In this document: positions 49,709 through 61,005 of the stretch, in pieces
Layout: each line of letters opens with the position of its first letter
Numbering within the stretch: position 1 is the stretch's first letter
NCBI GenBank assembly: GCA_002748355.1
Contig: PDSF01000030.1
Span: forward strand, 84,801 to 148,800
Length of the DNA: 64,000 nt
DNA from: Planctomycetota bacterium
GTDB taxonomy: Bacteria; Planctomycetota; UBA1135; GCA-002748355
Direction of reading: 5' to 3'
The notes under the pieces: generated by a model
Told to the model about the DNA's origin: nothing
The model's input: only the letters and a program-made list of their open reading frames with translations
Databases searched by the model: none
Position numbers and translations under genes: made by a program

Positions 49709-50892
49709 CCGAGCGCCTTTGCTGCTATACCCCCTTGTCAGCAAAAACCATCCAGCCACTTCCACTTCCGGGGAGGCCGAACCCGGGAGCGAAAAACTCA
49801 GTGACCGACAGCTTCAAGATTCACCACGTTTTCCTGATGTGCCACCGCGCTGAGGCACAGGAAGCCCTCTTCCATCCCGAAGAAAATCCTGGTCTAGGAG
49901 AACATGGCTCGGGACGGCAGGGGCAGCGGCATAGTGACGGAACCGAGCAGACCCACGATCTACCCTCCCTGCTCTTCCGCTTACTGCAGGAACACGGCTA
50001 CCAGGTCACGCTCAGCCGTAGCCCCATCGAATCCCGGCGCCTGCTCGAGCTTGTGCGCCCAAGCTTGATCGTCCTGGATCCCCTGGTCTGCTCCGCCGGA
50101 GCGGTCGAGTTCGAAACCGTCTCGGAGCTCCAGGGCCAACTCGACCCGATCCCCCTCGTCGTCCTCGTGGACGAGCTGAGCGAACTCCGGGAGCTGCGAC
50201 GAGTCCCGGCCCTCTTCAAAGACTTCGTCATCAAGCCCTTCCGGCGCGAAGAGCTGCTCCATCGCATTGAGCTGCAGCTCCAGTCCAAAGAACGCTTCAT
50301 CCAGCTGCAGTCGCACACCCGCAAGCTCGAAGGCCAAGTCATTCGCGACTTCAAGACCGGTCTCTACACCGAGCGGCACTTCCGACATCTATTGCGCCAG
50401 GAGTTCCAACGCGCCGAGCGGCACCACACCGCTCTCTCCTTCCTCTTGCTCGACGTCGACGACTTCAAGACCATCAACGACAGCTGTGAGTACAGCTTCG
50501 GCGACTACGTGCTCAACGAGTTCGCCCAGATCCTCCTTCGCAACGTCCGCGACATCGACCACTCGGCCCGCTTCGGCGGCGACGAGTTCATGCTGCTCCT
50601 GCCCAATACCACGACTGCCGAAGCGGTCCAGGTCGCAGCCCGCATCCGGAACCAGGTCCAACGCAAGACCTTCGACAACAGTAGCTACCAGCAACGCATC
50701 ACGGTCTCGATCGGCATCGACACCTTCGACGGCCGCGGCCTGAGCTCCCCGGACGACCTGCGACGCCGCGCCAACCTGGCGCTCAAAGAGGCCAAGAAGC
50801 GGGGCAAGAACCGCATCTGGCTCTACTCCGGCGGCGAAGAGCCGGAGGACGCGCGTCTGAAGCAGAGCGCCTCCGCCGACGGCACGAGCTAG
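49705..50892 (+). CDS. GGDEF diguanylate cyclase with degenerate receiver domain
   Basis: Up to 395 residues. The C-terminal GGDEF domain is canonical: LLDVDDFKTINDSCEYSFGD, RFGGDEFMLLLP (active GGDEF), VSIGIDTF, ANLALKEAKKRGKNRIW; it should make cyclic di-GMP. No RxxD inhibitory site is seen five residues upstream (RDIDHSARFGGDEF has Asp-Ile-Asp instead). Residues about 85-190 look like a response-regulator receiver (LIVLDPLVC for the phospho-Asp strand, DFVIKPFRREELLHRI for the Lys-Pro end) but lack the N-terminal acidic pair. Start is uncertain: GTG 49705 overlaps the leader ORF; GTG 49801 and ATG 49837 are alternatives. Confidence 0.87.
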   Translation: MTERLCCYTPLSAKTIQPLPLPGRPNPGAKNSVTDSFKIHHVFLMCHRAEAQEALFHPEENPGLGEHGSGRQGQRHSDGTEQTHDLPSLLFRLLQEHGYQVTLSRSPIESRRLLELVRPSLIVLDPLVCSAGAVEFETVSELQGQLDPIPLVVLVDELSELRELRRVPALFKDFVIKPFRREELLHRIELQLQSKERFIQLQSHTRKLEGQVIRDFKTGLYTERHFRHLLRQEFQRAERHHTALSFLLLDVDDFKTINDSCEYSFGDYVLNEFAQILLRNVRDIDHSARFGGDEFMLLLPNTTTAEAVQVAARIRNQVQRKTFDNSSYQQRITVSIGIDTFDGRGLSSPDDLRRRANLALKEAKKRGKNRIWLYSGGEEPEDARLKQSASADGTS

Positions 50893-50983
50893 CACTCGCC
50901 CACGCTGCTAGGACACGCCTCCAAAGCGGGGGCGGGATTTCGGGGCAGGATTTCGGGGCAGGACGGGTCAAGGCGAGCCTCGA

Positions 50984-53248
50984 TCAAAGGCGGGCTCGGA
51001 AGAGCCATTCGAAGCCGAGAAGGAGGAGGAAGCCCGCGCCGAGCAGGCCAATCTTGAACCAGGGCGCCCGCGGCTCCTCCCGAGACTGCACGGCCAGGTC
51101 CTTAGCAAAATCGGCAACGCAGCGGGCAGCCATCCGGGAAGCTGCCAGCTCCAGGAGCCCCGGCTCCCGCCCAGAACCCGCGAGCCAAGTCCTAGTTCGC
51201 GGCTCCAAGGTGAGCGACGCATTTCCATCCTCCCGCTGTAACCAGCTGCCCAGCTGTCCCAGCAGCTGCGGGAAGCTCTTGTCCTCGACAAAGTCCGCAG
51301 CCCAGCGGCCCCCATCGCTCCCAGCAAAGACAGCAACGCGGCCGAGCCCGAAGGGCGCCGTAGCGAGGGCGATGCGCCCTTCTTCACCGAGCGCGAGGTG
51401 CACCCGCGTCCGCAACTGCGCTTCGAGGGGCAGGGCCCCCGCCAACGGTGGCCACTCATGCGCTTCAAGCCCGCCCAAGACCGGCTCGCTCTCCACCAAG
51501 AACAGGTCCAGCTTCGGGGCCTCGGAGTCTTTGCTCGCTGCGGCAGGCTCCGGAGCCTCCTCCTTGGCTTCCGGCTTAGCTTCTCCGGCGGCCCTTTCCT
51601 CCGGTGCCTTTGCGCCCGCAGCCTTTGCCTGGCCTTCTTGCAGGCGCTGGGCACCGCGCACCAAGCGCAGCTCGCCCAGCAGCAAGCGAGGCAGCTCACG
51701 CGGATCACGGGCCACGGCAAAACGCCCGCCGCTAGCCCTGACAACGTCCCGCTCCAGAAAGGCGAAAGGATCGCCCCCCACCTGGTTCTCGCTCCAGATC
51801 CCGATCGCCGAGACAGAAATGCCTTCGCGGCGCATCTGCGCCAAGAGCCTGCGGTAGGGAGCCCGGAGCTGATCCTGCAGCTCACCGTCGGTCACCATGA
51901 CCACGTGGCGCAGCGGGTTGCGCCCGAGCACCTGCTTGAGCTGCTCGTGGGCAGCGCGCAGCGCCGGATAGCCGAAGGTGGAGCTCGCCTTCGCCTCCAA
52001 ATCCCCCAGCTTCTCCCGCAAGAGCTTGCGGCGATCGGCCCGCCCCATAGGCATCAGCAGCTTGGCAAACTCGCCGAAGCTAAGCACGGCAAACTCGTCC
52101 CCTTCACCAAGCTGCAGTGCCGAGGCGAGGACCGCCTGCTTCGCCATCGCGATCCGGCTGGGCCTGCCGACCTGCATGCTTCCGGAGGCGTCGATCAAGA
52201 AGACCACGGCGGCAGCCCGCACCTCGCGCTCCGCCCGATCCCTGGCCGCCTTGCTCCGCTCGGCCTCGCTCACCCCGCCGCTGCGCCGCAGCCCCGGGGC
52301 CATCGCTTCGGGATCCCCCTCCCCGGCCCCCGCACTCCCCGGCCCTGGCGCCTCGCCGGAGCTAGAAGAGGAAGCTCTTCCTCCCTCGCCTTCCTTCGCG
52401 GCCATCTCCTCGGGCTCTTCCAGCGGCAAGGGCACGACCGGGAGCAAGGGCAGATAGCCGAGATCGACGGGCTGGCCTTCGCTGGCAACGAGCAGGAGTC
52501 CGAGCCCAGCATCCACCGCGTCCACGAGCCCGGGCCCAGGCGCCTGCCCCATCAAGGCAAGCATGAGATCGGCAGACCCCTCCGCCTCGGCTAGCTCGAA
52601 GCCTTGGGTACGCAAAGCGCGAGTAAAGGCCCCGCTCGCCGCCACCCCTGGCCCCAACCGTAGCTGCGGTGGGGGCCCCACCGGAACGCGATAGCTCAGG
52701 CGCAGGTCACCGGCGCGCCCCTGGCGACGCCCGGTCCAGCGCAGCGAAAACTCAAGCAAGCCCGGCGCCAAAGGCGAAAAGCGCAGCTGCCCGGTCGCAT
52801 GCCCCTGCCCCAGGTTGAGCTCGACGCGCAGCGGCGCCTTTCCCGGGAGCTCCAGCCAGAGTTCATCGGAAGCCAGGGCCGCCACCAGCTCGACATCCAC
52901 CAGCCAAGGACGGGCAGCTCGTGCCCTGCGGCCGGCTTGCAAATGCAGCGAAGCCGGATCGAAGACCCGCAGCGGCACGCTAGGCCGCAGCTGATGCCGC
53001 ACTGCTCTGGGATCGGGCACGAGCGCCAACGCATCCAAGTCCTCACGCCGCTCCAGGCCAAAATGCGTGTGTCGTTCCACCGCGCCGGGCTGCTGCGCCG
53101 GGCGCAGAGCCCCGAGCTCCGCCTCCTCGACGGGAAGAGGCTGCTGCGAGCGCTGCAGCAGCGGCCCCTCCCAGACCAGCCATAGCAGCCCAGCCGCCAA
53201 TACGAGGTGGAGGCCAAGGCGCAGGATCGAGAAGAGGGAGCGGGACAT
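50984..53248 (-). CDS. VWA-domain membrane protein
   Basis: 754 residues. One N-terminal membrane helix (residues 7-27) and one at the C-terminus (about 733-751) enclose a large extracytoplasmic part. Residues 200-275 resemble the amidotransferase-like fold seen in planctomycete BatA-type proteins. After a Ser/Gly/Ala-rich spacer (285-325), a von Willebrand A domain begins: VVFLIDASGSMQVG carries an intact MIDAS (Asp353, Ser355, Ser357), with MVTDGELQDQ as the later Asp. A second Glu/Ala/Lys-rich spacer and another beta domain follow. Probably binds protein partners through the metal site. It begins 13 bases after the NPCBM gene and forms an operon with it. Confidence 0.82.
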   Translation of the reverse strand: MSRSLFSILRLGLHLVLAAGLLWLVWEGPLLQRSQQPLPVEEAELGALRPAQQPGAVERHTHFGLERREDLDALALVPDPRAVRHQLRPSVPLRVFDPASLHLQAGRRARAARPWLVDVELVAALASDELWLELPGKAPLRVELNLGQGHATGQLRFSPLAPGLLEFSLRWTGRRQGRAGDLRLSYRVPVGPPPQLRLGPGVAASGAFTRALRTQGFELAEAEGSADLMLALMGQAPGPGLVDAVDAGLGLLLVASEGQPVDLGYLPLLPVVPLPLEEPEEMAAKEGEGGRASSSSSGEAPGPGSAGAGEGDPEAMAPGLRRSGGVSEAERSKAARDRAEREVRAAAVVFLIDASGSMQVGRPSRIAMAKQAVLASALQLGEGDEFAVLSFGEFAKLLMPMGRADRRKLLREKLGDLEAKASSTFGYPALRAAHEQLKQVLGRNPLRHVVMVTDGELQDQLRAPYRRLLAQMRREGISVSAIGIWSENQVGGDPFAFLERDVVRASGGRFAVARDPRELPRLLLGELRLVRGAQRLQEGQAKAAGAKAPEERAAGEAKPEAKEEAPEPAAASKDSEAPKLDLFLVESEPVLGGLEAHEWPPLAGALPLEAQLRTRVHLALGEEGRIALATAPFGLGRVAVFAGSDGGRWAADFVEDKSFPQLLGQLGSWLQREDGNASLTLEPRTRTWLAGSGREPGLLELAASRMAARCVADFAKDLAVQSREEPRAPWFKIGLLGAGFLLLLGFEWLFRARL

Positions 53249-53261
53249 CGGGCCTTGCGCC

Positions 53262-54515
53262 TTACTTCACGAAGCAGGGCTCAAGCCAGCTCGCCCGATC
53301 ACCGAGATGCTGGGCCGGCCCGAAGTCGACAACGAGCCGCAGCTCCTGCCCGGGCTTGACCGGGAGAGGATCCACCAGCAGGGCCGCGGCGCCAGCGCGC
53401 AGCGCCTTGTGTTCACGCACGAGCTGGCCATCGAGGAGGATCCTGAACTCGCAAGCCCCCGGCCTTTCGAGCTGCAGCGCCCCGTCGTCGATTCCGACCA
53501 GGGTCACAAAGCGCTTCACCCCAGCGGGCACGACGTAGCTGAGCTCACTTCGACTATGCACGCCCAGCCCGCGCAGGTAGACCTGCCCCGCCGTAACCAG
53601 GGTCTCGTTATGCAGCAGGCTCGGATCCCGAACCGGGCGATCTCGGCGCCAGGGCCAGTGCACCGGAGCGTCCGCACCGAAGAAGGAGCGCTCCACCACT
53701 TTCTTGGGGCTCAGCTCAGACAACGGCAGCCGCGAGGCCGGGTGCTCGACATGGATGAAGAGGCAGTCCTTGCCCGGAACCCTGAGTTCGCCCAAGTCCC
53801 CGCCGTCCAGGATCAGGGTGCTGCCGTCGAAGCTCTTGGGTCGCCCGCGCAAAACGCTGTCGTCGCTCAGCACCACCCTCAGCATCGGCTTGCTCGCGGC
53901 CTGGCGGGCCTCGGCGTCTTCACCGAGCCAGAGCCCGCCGAACTCGGCCCAGGGATAGAGCTTGGGCTCTTTGGCACCGGTCCACTGGAAGAGCAGGCCC
54001 TTGTTGCTGGCCCCCTCCAGGTAGCCAGGCACCGGGTCCAGGCCCGTTGCGATCCGGCGATAGAAGATCTCGCGCAGAGCATCGCCGCTGGGACGGATGC
54101 GCTCAGGCGCCTGAACCCGGCCATCGACCTGCACCCGGATGCTCTGCACCAGGTCGATGGCCAAGCGCCGGCTGCCCAGCACCGGCATCTCGATGTCGAA
54201 GCTCTCGCCCCCCTCATCCCCACCAATGATGCGAGCCGAAAGCCGGCCGCCGGAGACCAGGTCGAGACGCAGCGGGGCGCCCTGCCCGGGCTTGCCCTTG
54301 TTGGGGCGCAGCCACAGCAGGCTCGCCCACGGCAGCCGCTGCTGCCTTCCTTCCACAACGAAGCTGGCCGCCTCGGCATCGAAGGAAGCAAGCAGGCCGG
54401 GAACGGAGTTCCCACTCGTGTCGAGGGCCTTCAGCGAGGCCGCAGGCTCTTGGGGCACAAGCAGGGGCGAGAGGAGGGACAGGGCAAGGCAAGGCATCAG
54501 CATGCAGCGGAGCAT
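53262..54515 (-). CDS. Secreted NPCBM-domain protein
   Basis: 417 residues with a signal peptide (cleavage near LLVPQ). The C-terminal 150 residues are an NPCBM (novel putative carbohydrate-binding) module: VYLRGLGVHSRSELSYVVP, RFVTLVGIDDGA, FRILLDGQLVREH and ELRLVVDFGPAQHLGDRASW. The N-terminal 260 residues are beta-rich with three similar blocks (for instance GGRLSARIIGGDEGG and DDSVLRGRPKSFDGSTLIL) of unknown fold. Likely anchors to sugar chains at the surface or in the periplasm. Upstream partner of the VWA protein. Confidence 0.85.
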   Translation of the reverse strand: MLRCMLMPCLALSLLSPLLVPQEPAASLKALDTSGNSVPGLLASFDAEAASFVVEGRQQRLPWASLLWLRPNKGKPGQGAPLRLDLVSGGRLSARIIGGDEGGESFDIEMPVLGSRRLAIDLVQSIRVQVDGRVQAPERIRPSGDALREIFYRRIATGLDPVPGYLEGASNKGLLFQWTGAKEPKLYPWAEFGGLWLGEDAEARQAASKPMLRVVLSDDSVLRGRPKSFDGSTLILDGGDLGELRVPGKDCLFIHVEHPASRLPLSELSPKKVVERSFFGADAPVHWPWRRDRPVRDPSLLHNETLVTAGQVYLRGLGVHSRSELSYVVPAGVKRFVTLVGIDDGALQLERPGACEFRILLDGQLVREHKALRAGAAALLVDPLPVKPGQELRLVVDFGPAQHLGDRASWLEPCFVK

Positions 54516-54825
54516 CGCAGCTGGGCCCCGCGACGTCCATGCCAGGAACCTTCATGCCAGGAAGGCAGCCTTCCCGCAGGCCCAGCGCCCCGGCTCTGCC
54601 AGCTTGGCACGAGACGCTGGACCCTAGTCCCAAGCTGATGGGCAGCGATCCGTCAAGCCCCTATAGATCAGCAGCTTAGCTTCGCTTCTATTTTTGGCCG
54701 CAACACGGCACGGGCTTTGCTTAGCGCGCGAGCCATCCTTTGCTGCGGGCGCGGCCGCCTCTCCTGCGTGGGCCCCCCCCAAAACAAGCCATATTCCCTG
54801 CGAGTCCAGGAAGGATCTAAGACGC
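54516..54825. promoter_or_regulatory. Divergent spacer upstream of groEL1
   Basis: 310 bases between the NPCBM and groEL1 start codons. It must contain the chaperone promoter, but I find no CIRCE inverted repeat and no clear heat-shock sigma motif. A run CTATTTTTGG near 54690 is the only AT-rich patch. No gene is supported here. Confidence 0.4.
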
Positions 54826-56445
54826 ATGGCCAAACAGTTGATGTTCGAGTCCGAGGCCCGCGAGGCCGTTCTGACGGGTGTAGCGAAGCTCGCTCGCGCC
54901 GTCGTCTCGACGATGGGTCCCAAGGGACGTAACGCTGTCCTCGACCGCGGTTGGGGCGGCCCGATGATCACCAAGGACGGTGTCACCGTCGCCGAAGAGG
55001 TCGAGCTCGAGGATCCAAACGAGAACATGGGCGCCAAGCTCGTGCGTGAGGCCGCGAGCAAGACCAGCGACGTGGCCGGCGACGGCACGACCACCGCGAC
55101 CCTCCTCGCCCACACCATTCTTGGCGCCGGAAACCGCGCCCTCGCCGCCGGCGTCGCCCCCAGCGCGCTGATCCGCGGCATCCGCAGCGCGACCGACAGC
55201 ATCATCGGCTCGCTCAACAAGCAGTCGAAGAAGGTGCCCTTCGAAGACAGCAAGGCCATCCAGCAGGTCGGCACGATCTCGGCCAACAATGACCAGAGTG
55301 TCGGCAAGCTGCTCGCCGACGCCCTCAAGCGCGTCGGCAAGGACGGAGTCATCACCCTCGAAGAGGGTAAGGGCACCGAGACCGAGGTCGACGTCGTCGA
55401 AGGCATGCAGTTCGACCGCGGCTTCCTGAGCCCGCACTTCGTGACCAACCAGGAGGACATGGAGGTCGAGTTCGACAACTGCTACGTCCTCGTTCACGAG
55501 GAGAAGCTGAGTTCGGTCAAGAAGCTCCTGCCCCTGCTCGAGCAGGCGATGAAGGCCAAAAAGCCCCTGCTGATCATTGCCGAGGACGTGGAGTCCGAGG
55601 CTCTGGCCACCCTCGTCGTCAACAAGCTCCGCGGCAACCTGCAGATCGCTGCCGTCAAGGCGCCGGGCTATGGCGATCGTCGCAAGGCCATGCTCCAGGA
55701 CATCGCCGTGCTCACCGGTGGCGAAGCGATCTTCAAGGACCTCGGTCTCGACGTCGAAAAGGTCAAGCTCGAGGAGCTCGGTCGCGCCAAGCGCATCCGC
55801 ATCTCGAACGACAACACCACGATCATCGAGGGGGCCGGCAAGGCTTCGGACATCTCCGCACGCGCGAAGCAGATCCGTCGTGAGATCGACGCGAGCACCA
55901 GCGACTATGACCGCGAGAAGCTGCAAGAGCGACTGGCCAAGCTGACCGGCGGCATCGCCGTCATCCGTGTCGGCGCCGCGACCGAGACCGAGGTCAAGGA
56001 GCGCAAGGCCCTGCTGGAGGATGCTCTCCATGCCACCCGCGCAGCCATCGAAGAGGGGATCCTCCCCGGTGGCGGTGTCGCCCTGCTGCGCACGCTCAAG
56101 GCGATCGACAAGCTGAAGCTGGAGGGCGATGAGCAACTCGGCGTCGAGCTGATGAAGCAGGTGGTCCAGGCTCCCTGCCGCCAGATCGCCGACAATGCCG
56201 GCGTCGACGGGGCTGTCGTGGCCCGCAACCTCCTCAAGGAGAAGGGCAGCTACGGCTACAACGCTCTGACCGACAAGTATGGCGACATGATCGAGTTCGG
56301 CGTCGTCGACGCGACCAAGGTCACCAAGAGCGCCCTCACCAACGCTGTCTCCGTTGCCACGCTTTTGCTCACGACCGACGCGATCGTGACCAGCAAGCCC
56401 GAGGACGACGAGGACGACGACATGCACGACGGCATGGACATGTGA
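54826..56445 (+). CDS. groEL1: Chaperonin GroEL, paralog 1
   Basis: 539 residues of 60-kDa chaperonin, forming the cylinder that encloses folding clients with GroES. ATP site: [24 protein letters not shown], and the catalytic Asp in [12 protein letters not shown], all intact; [13 protein letters not shown] and [20 protein letters not shown] are conserved. The C-terminus ends [13 protein letters not shown], an acidic and Met-bearing tail in place of the usual Gly-Gly-Met repeats. ATG 54826 matches the normal N-terminus. It is the first gene of groEL1-groES-groEL2, but a hairpin and 131 bases separate it from groES. Confidence 0.97.
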   Translation: MAKQLMFESEAREAVLTGVAKLARAVVSTMGPKGRNAVLDRGWGGPMITKDGVTVAEEVELEDPNENMGAKLVREAASKTSDVAGDGTTTATLLAHTILGAGNRALAAGVAPSALIRGIRSATDSIIGSLNKQSKKVPFEDSKAIQQVGTISANNDQSVGKLLADALKRVGKDGVITLEEGKGTETEVDVVEGMQFDRGFLSPHFVTNQEDMEVEFDNCYVLVHEEKLSSVKKLLPLLEQAMKAKKPLLIIAEDVESEALATLVVNKLRGNLQIAAVKAPGYGDRRKAMLQDIAVLTGGEAIFKDLGLDVEKVKLEELGRAKRIRISNDNTTIIEGAGKASDISARAKQIRREIDASTSDYDREKLQERLAKLTGGIAVIRVGAATETEVKERKALLEDALHATRAAIEEGILPGGGVALLRTLKAIDKLKLEGDEQLGVELMKQVVQAPCRQIADNAGVDGAVVARNLLKEKGSYGYNALTDKYGDMIEFGVVDATKVTKSALTNAVSVATLLLTTDAIVTSKPEDDEDDDMHDGMDM

Positions 56446-56449
56446 TGCC

Positions 56450-56483
56450 AAGGCGCCAGCAGGGATGAGCTTGCCGGCGCCTT
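56450..56483 (+). other. Hairpin between groEL1 and groES
   Basis: AAGGCGCC (56450-56457) pairs perfectly with GGCGCCTT (56476-56483) around an 18-base loop, five bases after the groEL1 stop. No T-run follows, so it may be an RNA processing or stability site rather than a terminator. Confidence 0.5.
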
Positions 56484-56576
56484 CCGTATCCCCATCCGCC
56501 CCCGTCGCCTCCCCAAGCACAAAGCCGACCCCAGAGTGTCGGCACTACAGATTTGAAAGATTCAGGAGCTAGTGAA

Positions 56577-56867
56577 ATGGCTATTCGCCCCATTGATGAC
56601 CGTGTCGTGATCAAAGTCCAAGACGCCGAAGAGACGAGCGCCGGTGGCATCGTTCTGCCGGACAGCGCCAAGGAGAAGCCGCAGCGCGGCCAGGTCGTCG
56701 CCGTCGGCAGCGGCCGCATGCTGAAGAACGGCAAGCGCGCCGCCCTCGATCTCGCCGAAGGCGACATCGTCATCTACGGCAAGTACTCCGGTACCGACGT
56801 CAAGGTCGGCGGCGAGGAGTTCAAGATCATGCGCGAGAGCGAAGTCCTCGCTCGCGTCGAAGGCTAA
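56577..56867 (+). CDS. groES: Co-chaperonin GroES
   Basis: 96 residues, normal GroES. It starts [16 protein letters not shown]; the mobile loop that docks on GroEL is [26 protein letters not shown] strand (here [11 protein letters not shown]), [13 protein letters not shown] and [12 protein letters not shown] complete the dome. A strong AGGAG precedes ATG 56577. It lies 22 bases before groEL2 and is surely co-transcribed with it. Confidence 0.97.
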   Translation: MAIRPIDDRVVIKVQDAEETSAGGIVLPDSAKEKPQRGQVVAVGSGRMLKNGKRAALDLAEGDIVIYGKYSGTDVKVGGEEFKIMRESEVLARVEG

Positions 56868-56889
56868 TCAAGCGTTAGGAGCAAACACC

Positions 56890-58497
<1,608 letters not shown>

Positions 58498-58525
58498 GCT
58501 GATCCGCATAGCCCCGGTTTAGGAC

Positions 58526-58569
58526 GTGGAGCGGGGGCAGCAGCCTCCGCTCCACCCTTTCATTTTTGC
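58526..58569 (+). terminator. Intrinsic terminator after groEL2
   Basis: A 9-bp stem GTGGAGCGG (58526-58534) with CCGCTCCAC (58547-58555) is followed by CCTTTCATTTTT. It separates the groES-groEL2 unit from dnaJ. Confidence 0.82.
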
Positions 58570-58590
58570 TAGCAAGAGCGGAATACAGCG

Positions 58591-59787
58591 ATGAGCGACA
58601 AGCGCGACTACTACGAGGTCCTGGGTGTCCAGAAGGGCGCCAGCGCCGACGAGATCAAGTCGGCGTTTCGCAAGATCGCTATGAAGAACCACCCGGACCG
58701 CAATCCGGATGACAAGGGCGCCGAGGCCCGCTTCAAAGAAGCGGCGGAAGCCTACTCCGTGCTCTCGGACGAAGAGAAGCGCGCCCAATACGACCGCTTC
58801 GGCCACGCCGGCCTCAGCGGCGGTGCTGCTGGCGGCGGCTTCGGTGGCCAGGGTGGATTCTCCGTCGATGATATCTTTGAGGCCTTCGGCGACATCTTCG
58901 GTGGTGGCGGCGGTGGCGTCTTCGAAGGGCTCTTCGGTGGCGGCCGAGCCTCACGCGGCGGCGCCCGGCGCGGCGCCAGCCTTCGCGTCGACCTACAGGT
59001 CACCCTCGAAGAAATTGCGACCGGCGTCGAACGCAGCATCGAAATCGCCCGCAACGTCACCTGCGACAGCTGCTCCGGCTCGGGAGCCAAAGCTGGCTCC
59101 GCCCCGGTGATCTGCAATACCTGCGCGGGCCACGGCGAGGTGATCCAGTCTCAGGGCTTCTTCCAGGTCAGACGCCCCTGCCCCCAGTGCCGCGGCACGG
59201 GCAAGACCATCAAGGATCCCTGCAGCAGCTGCCACGGTAGTGGCCGCGTGCGGCGACGGGAGCCCAAGAAGATCTACATCCAACCAGGCGCCGAAGAAGG
59301 CCATGTCGAGCGCTTGCCCGGACAGGGCGAAGCTGGTGAAGGAGGTGGCCCTCCCGGGGACCTCGTCGTGGTCGTCCACGTGCAAGAGCACGAGTTCTTC
59401 CAGCGTCACGGAGCCGACCTCCTCTGCGAGATCCCGATTCGCTTCGGGCAGGCCGCCCTCGGTGGCTCAACCCAGGTCCCCACGCTGAGCCGCCCGGTGG
59501 AGATGAAGATCCCCAAGGGCAGCCAGCCCGGCCAGCTACTGCGCCTCCGTAACCAAGGCCTGCCGATGGGCGGCGGCCGTAGCCGCGGCAACCTCCTCGT
59601 TCGACTGACCATCGACGTGCCCAAGAAGCTGAGTTCGCGCCAGGAAGAACTGCTACAGGAGTTCGACGAACTCGACAGCAAGAATCCACGCAGCAAGACC
59701 AGCGACGGCAGCAGTGACTCTAGTGGTCATTCTGGCAAGAGCGGCGACGAGCGCGGTTTCTTCGACCGCATCAAAGACATTTTCTAG
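58591..59787 (+). CDS. dnaJ: Chaperone DnaJ
   Basis: 398 residues of type I DnaJ (Hsp40), which stimulates DnaK. J domain: [19 protein letters not shown] with the HPD triad in [11 protein letters not shown] Gly/Phe-rich linker (about 72-115) follows. The zinc domain has four CxxCxGxG-type motifs ([32 protein letters not shown]). The C-terminal substrate domain shows [20 protein letters not shown] and LRLRNQGLP. The last 40 residues are Ser/Gly-rich. dnaK is not in the window. Confidence 0.97.
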   Translation: MSDKRDYYEVLGVQKGASADEIKSAFRKIAMKNHPDRNPDDKGAEARFKEAAEAYSVLSDEEKRAQYDRFGHAGLSGGAAGGGFGGQGGFSVDDIFEAFGDIFGGGGGGVFEGLFGGGRASRGGARRGASLRVDLQVTLEEIATGVERSIEIARNVTCDSCSGSGAKAGSAPVICNTCAGHGEVIQSQGFFQVRRPCPQCRGTGKTIKDPCSSCHGSGRVRRREPKKIYIQPGAEEGHVERLPGQGEAGEGGGPPGDLVVVVHVQEHEFFQRHGADLLCEIPIRFGQAALGGSTQVPTLSRPVEMKIPKGSQPGQLLRLRNQGLPMGGGRSRGNLLVRLTIDVPKKLSSRQEELLQEFDELDSKNPRSKTSDGSSDSSGHSGKSGDERGFFDRIKDIF

Positions 59788-59835
59788 GCCCCCTCAGCGG
59801 GCCCAACGTGAGCAAGCCTTCGTAGACAAGCCTTC

Positions 59836-60531
59836 GTGAGCAAATCAGTGATGGGCAAGAAAAAGAACAAGAAGGAAGAGAAGGCGCAGGAGGAAGCTCT
59901 CGAACAACTCGAGGCCTTGCGCGAAGAAAAGCAGGCCCTTGAGGACAAGCTCCTTCGAGTTCAGGCTGACCTGCAGAACGTCCGTCGCCGTCAGTTCGAG
60001 GAGCTGCAGCGCGCGCGCGAGGGCTCCTTCGAGCGCTTGTTGGGTGAGCTGCTCCCTGTGGTCGACGCCCTGTCCTTCGCCGAAAAAACGGAGAGCGATG
60101 GCGACGAGATCCGCCAGGGCTTTTTGCTGTTCAAGCAGATCTTCGAGGACCTCTTCTCGCGGCACGGCGTAAAGCGCGTGCAGCCGGAGGGCGAACCCTT
60201 TGACCCCAACCGCCACGAAGCCCTGGCCGTCGACATTCGCGAAGACGTGGAGCCAGGAATCTGCGTCGCCGTCCACCAAGACGGCCTGATGCTGGGCGAC
60301 AAGGTCTTGCGTGCCGCCCGGGTCGTCGTCAGCCAAAGGCCTCCGAGTGAAGAGCCTGCCGAAAGCTCCTCTGAAGAAGAGACCAGCGCCGAGGAACAGG
60401 CCTGCGAAAACGCTCCCAGCCCCAGCGAGACGGAAACCGACACAGGCGAAGCCACCCCGGAGGCGAACCCTGAAGACAGCAAGTCGGAGAACGGGGGCGC
60501 GGAGGAAGGCGACAAGAAGCAGAGGGACTGA
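59836..60531 (+). CDS. grpE: Nucleotide exchange factor GrpE
   Basis: 231 residues from GTG 59836 (ATG 59851 possible). GrpE releases ADP from DnaK. A charged start (KKKNKKEEK) leads into a long coiled coil (LEQLEALREEKQALEDKLLR, RVQADLQNVRRRQFEE). The beta-wing domain shows FDPNRHEALAVDIREDVEPG and GLMLGDKVLRAARVVVSQ. The final ~55 residues are an acidic Glu/Ser tail not found in E. coli GrpE. Same strand as dnaJ with a 48-base gap; one base before fmdB. Confidence 0.94.
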   Translation: MSKSVMGKKKNKKEEKAQEEALEQLEALREEKQALEDKLLRVQADLQNVRRRQFEELQRAREGSFERLLGELLPVVDALSFAEKTESDGDEIRQGFLLFKQIFEDLFSRHGVKRVQPEGEPFDPNRHEALAVDIREDVEPGICVAVHQDGLMLGDKVLRAARVVVSQRPPSEEPAESSSEEETSAEEQACENAPSPSETETDTGEATPEANPEDSKSENGGAEEGDKKQRD

Positions 60532-60532
60532 G

Positions 60533-60883
60533 ATGCCGACCTACGACTATGTCTGCGATGCCTGCGGGCACGAGATGGAAGCCTTCCAGCGCTTCTCGGA
60601 AGAGGCTCTCGACACCTGCCCTTCCTGTCATGCGCCGAAGCTGCGCCGCCTCTTTGGCTCCGGCGGAGGAATCCTCTTCAAGGGCAGCGGCTTCTACGAG
60701 ACCGACTATCGCAGCGAGAGCTACAAGAGCGCCGCGGAGAAGGAAGCGGGCGCGAGCAGCAGCCCAGCTGCAAGCCCCAAGGCCTCCGAAGCCAAGAGTT
60801 CCGAGACCAAGGGCTCGGCGCAGAATGGCTCGGAACAAAAGGGCTCTCAAGGCAAGGGCTCAAAGGGCAAGGCCTCGGCATAG
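60533..60883 (+). CDS. FmdB-family zinc ribbon protein
   Basis: 116 residues. The N-terminal 45 residues are the FmdB/CxxC regulatory-protein zinc ribbon: MPTYDYVCDACGHEMEAFQ and DTCPSCHAPKLRRLFGSGG. The rest is a low-complexity Lys/Ser/Ala/Gly tail with KGSQGKGSKGKAS-like repeats. Small FmdB proteins are common beside chaperone genes; their function is unknown. It begins one base after the grpE stop, so they are coupled. Confidence 0.85.
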   Translation: MPTYDYVCDACGHEMEAFQRFSEEALDTCPSCHAPKLRRLFGSGGGILFKGSGFYETDYRSESYKSAAEKEAGASSSPAASPKASEAKSSETKGSAQNGSEQKGSQGKGSKGKASA

Positions 60884-61005
60884 AGCGCCAGCCGCTGATT
60901 CTGCCCCAGGGGCAGCATCAGGGTCGTGGCGCGTTCTAACGCCAGTCGAGAACCCCAGCCCAGCCCTCCCAGTTTCTCTGAGTCGTAAGCAGGAAGCGAG
61001 ACGCT

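Noticed and set aside
50936..50961. Double GGATTTCGGGGCA after the GGDEF gene
   Set aside because: Only two short copies in a spacer; too little to call a functional repeat.
54516..54825. CIRCE/HrcA operator before groEL1
   Set aside because: The TTAGCACTC inverted repeat is not present on either strand of the spacer.
54817..56520. 567-residue minus-strand open frame opposite groEL1
   Set aside because: It is the mirror of a highly biased GC-rich gene; the product is an implausible Asp/Leu/Val repeat and has no motif.
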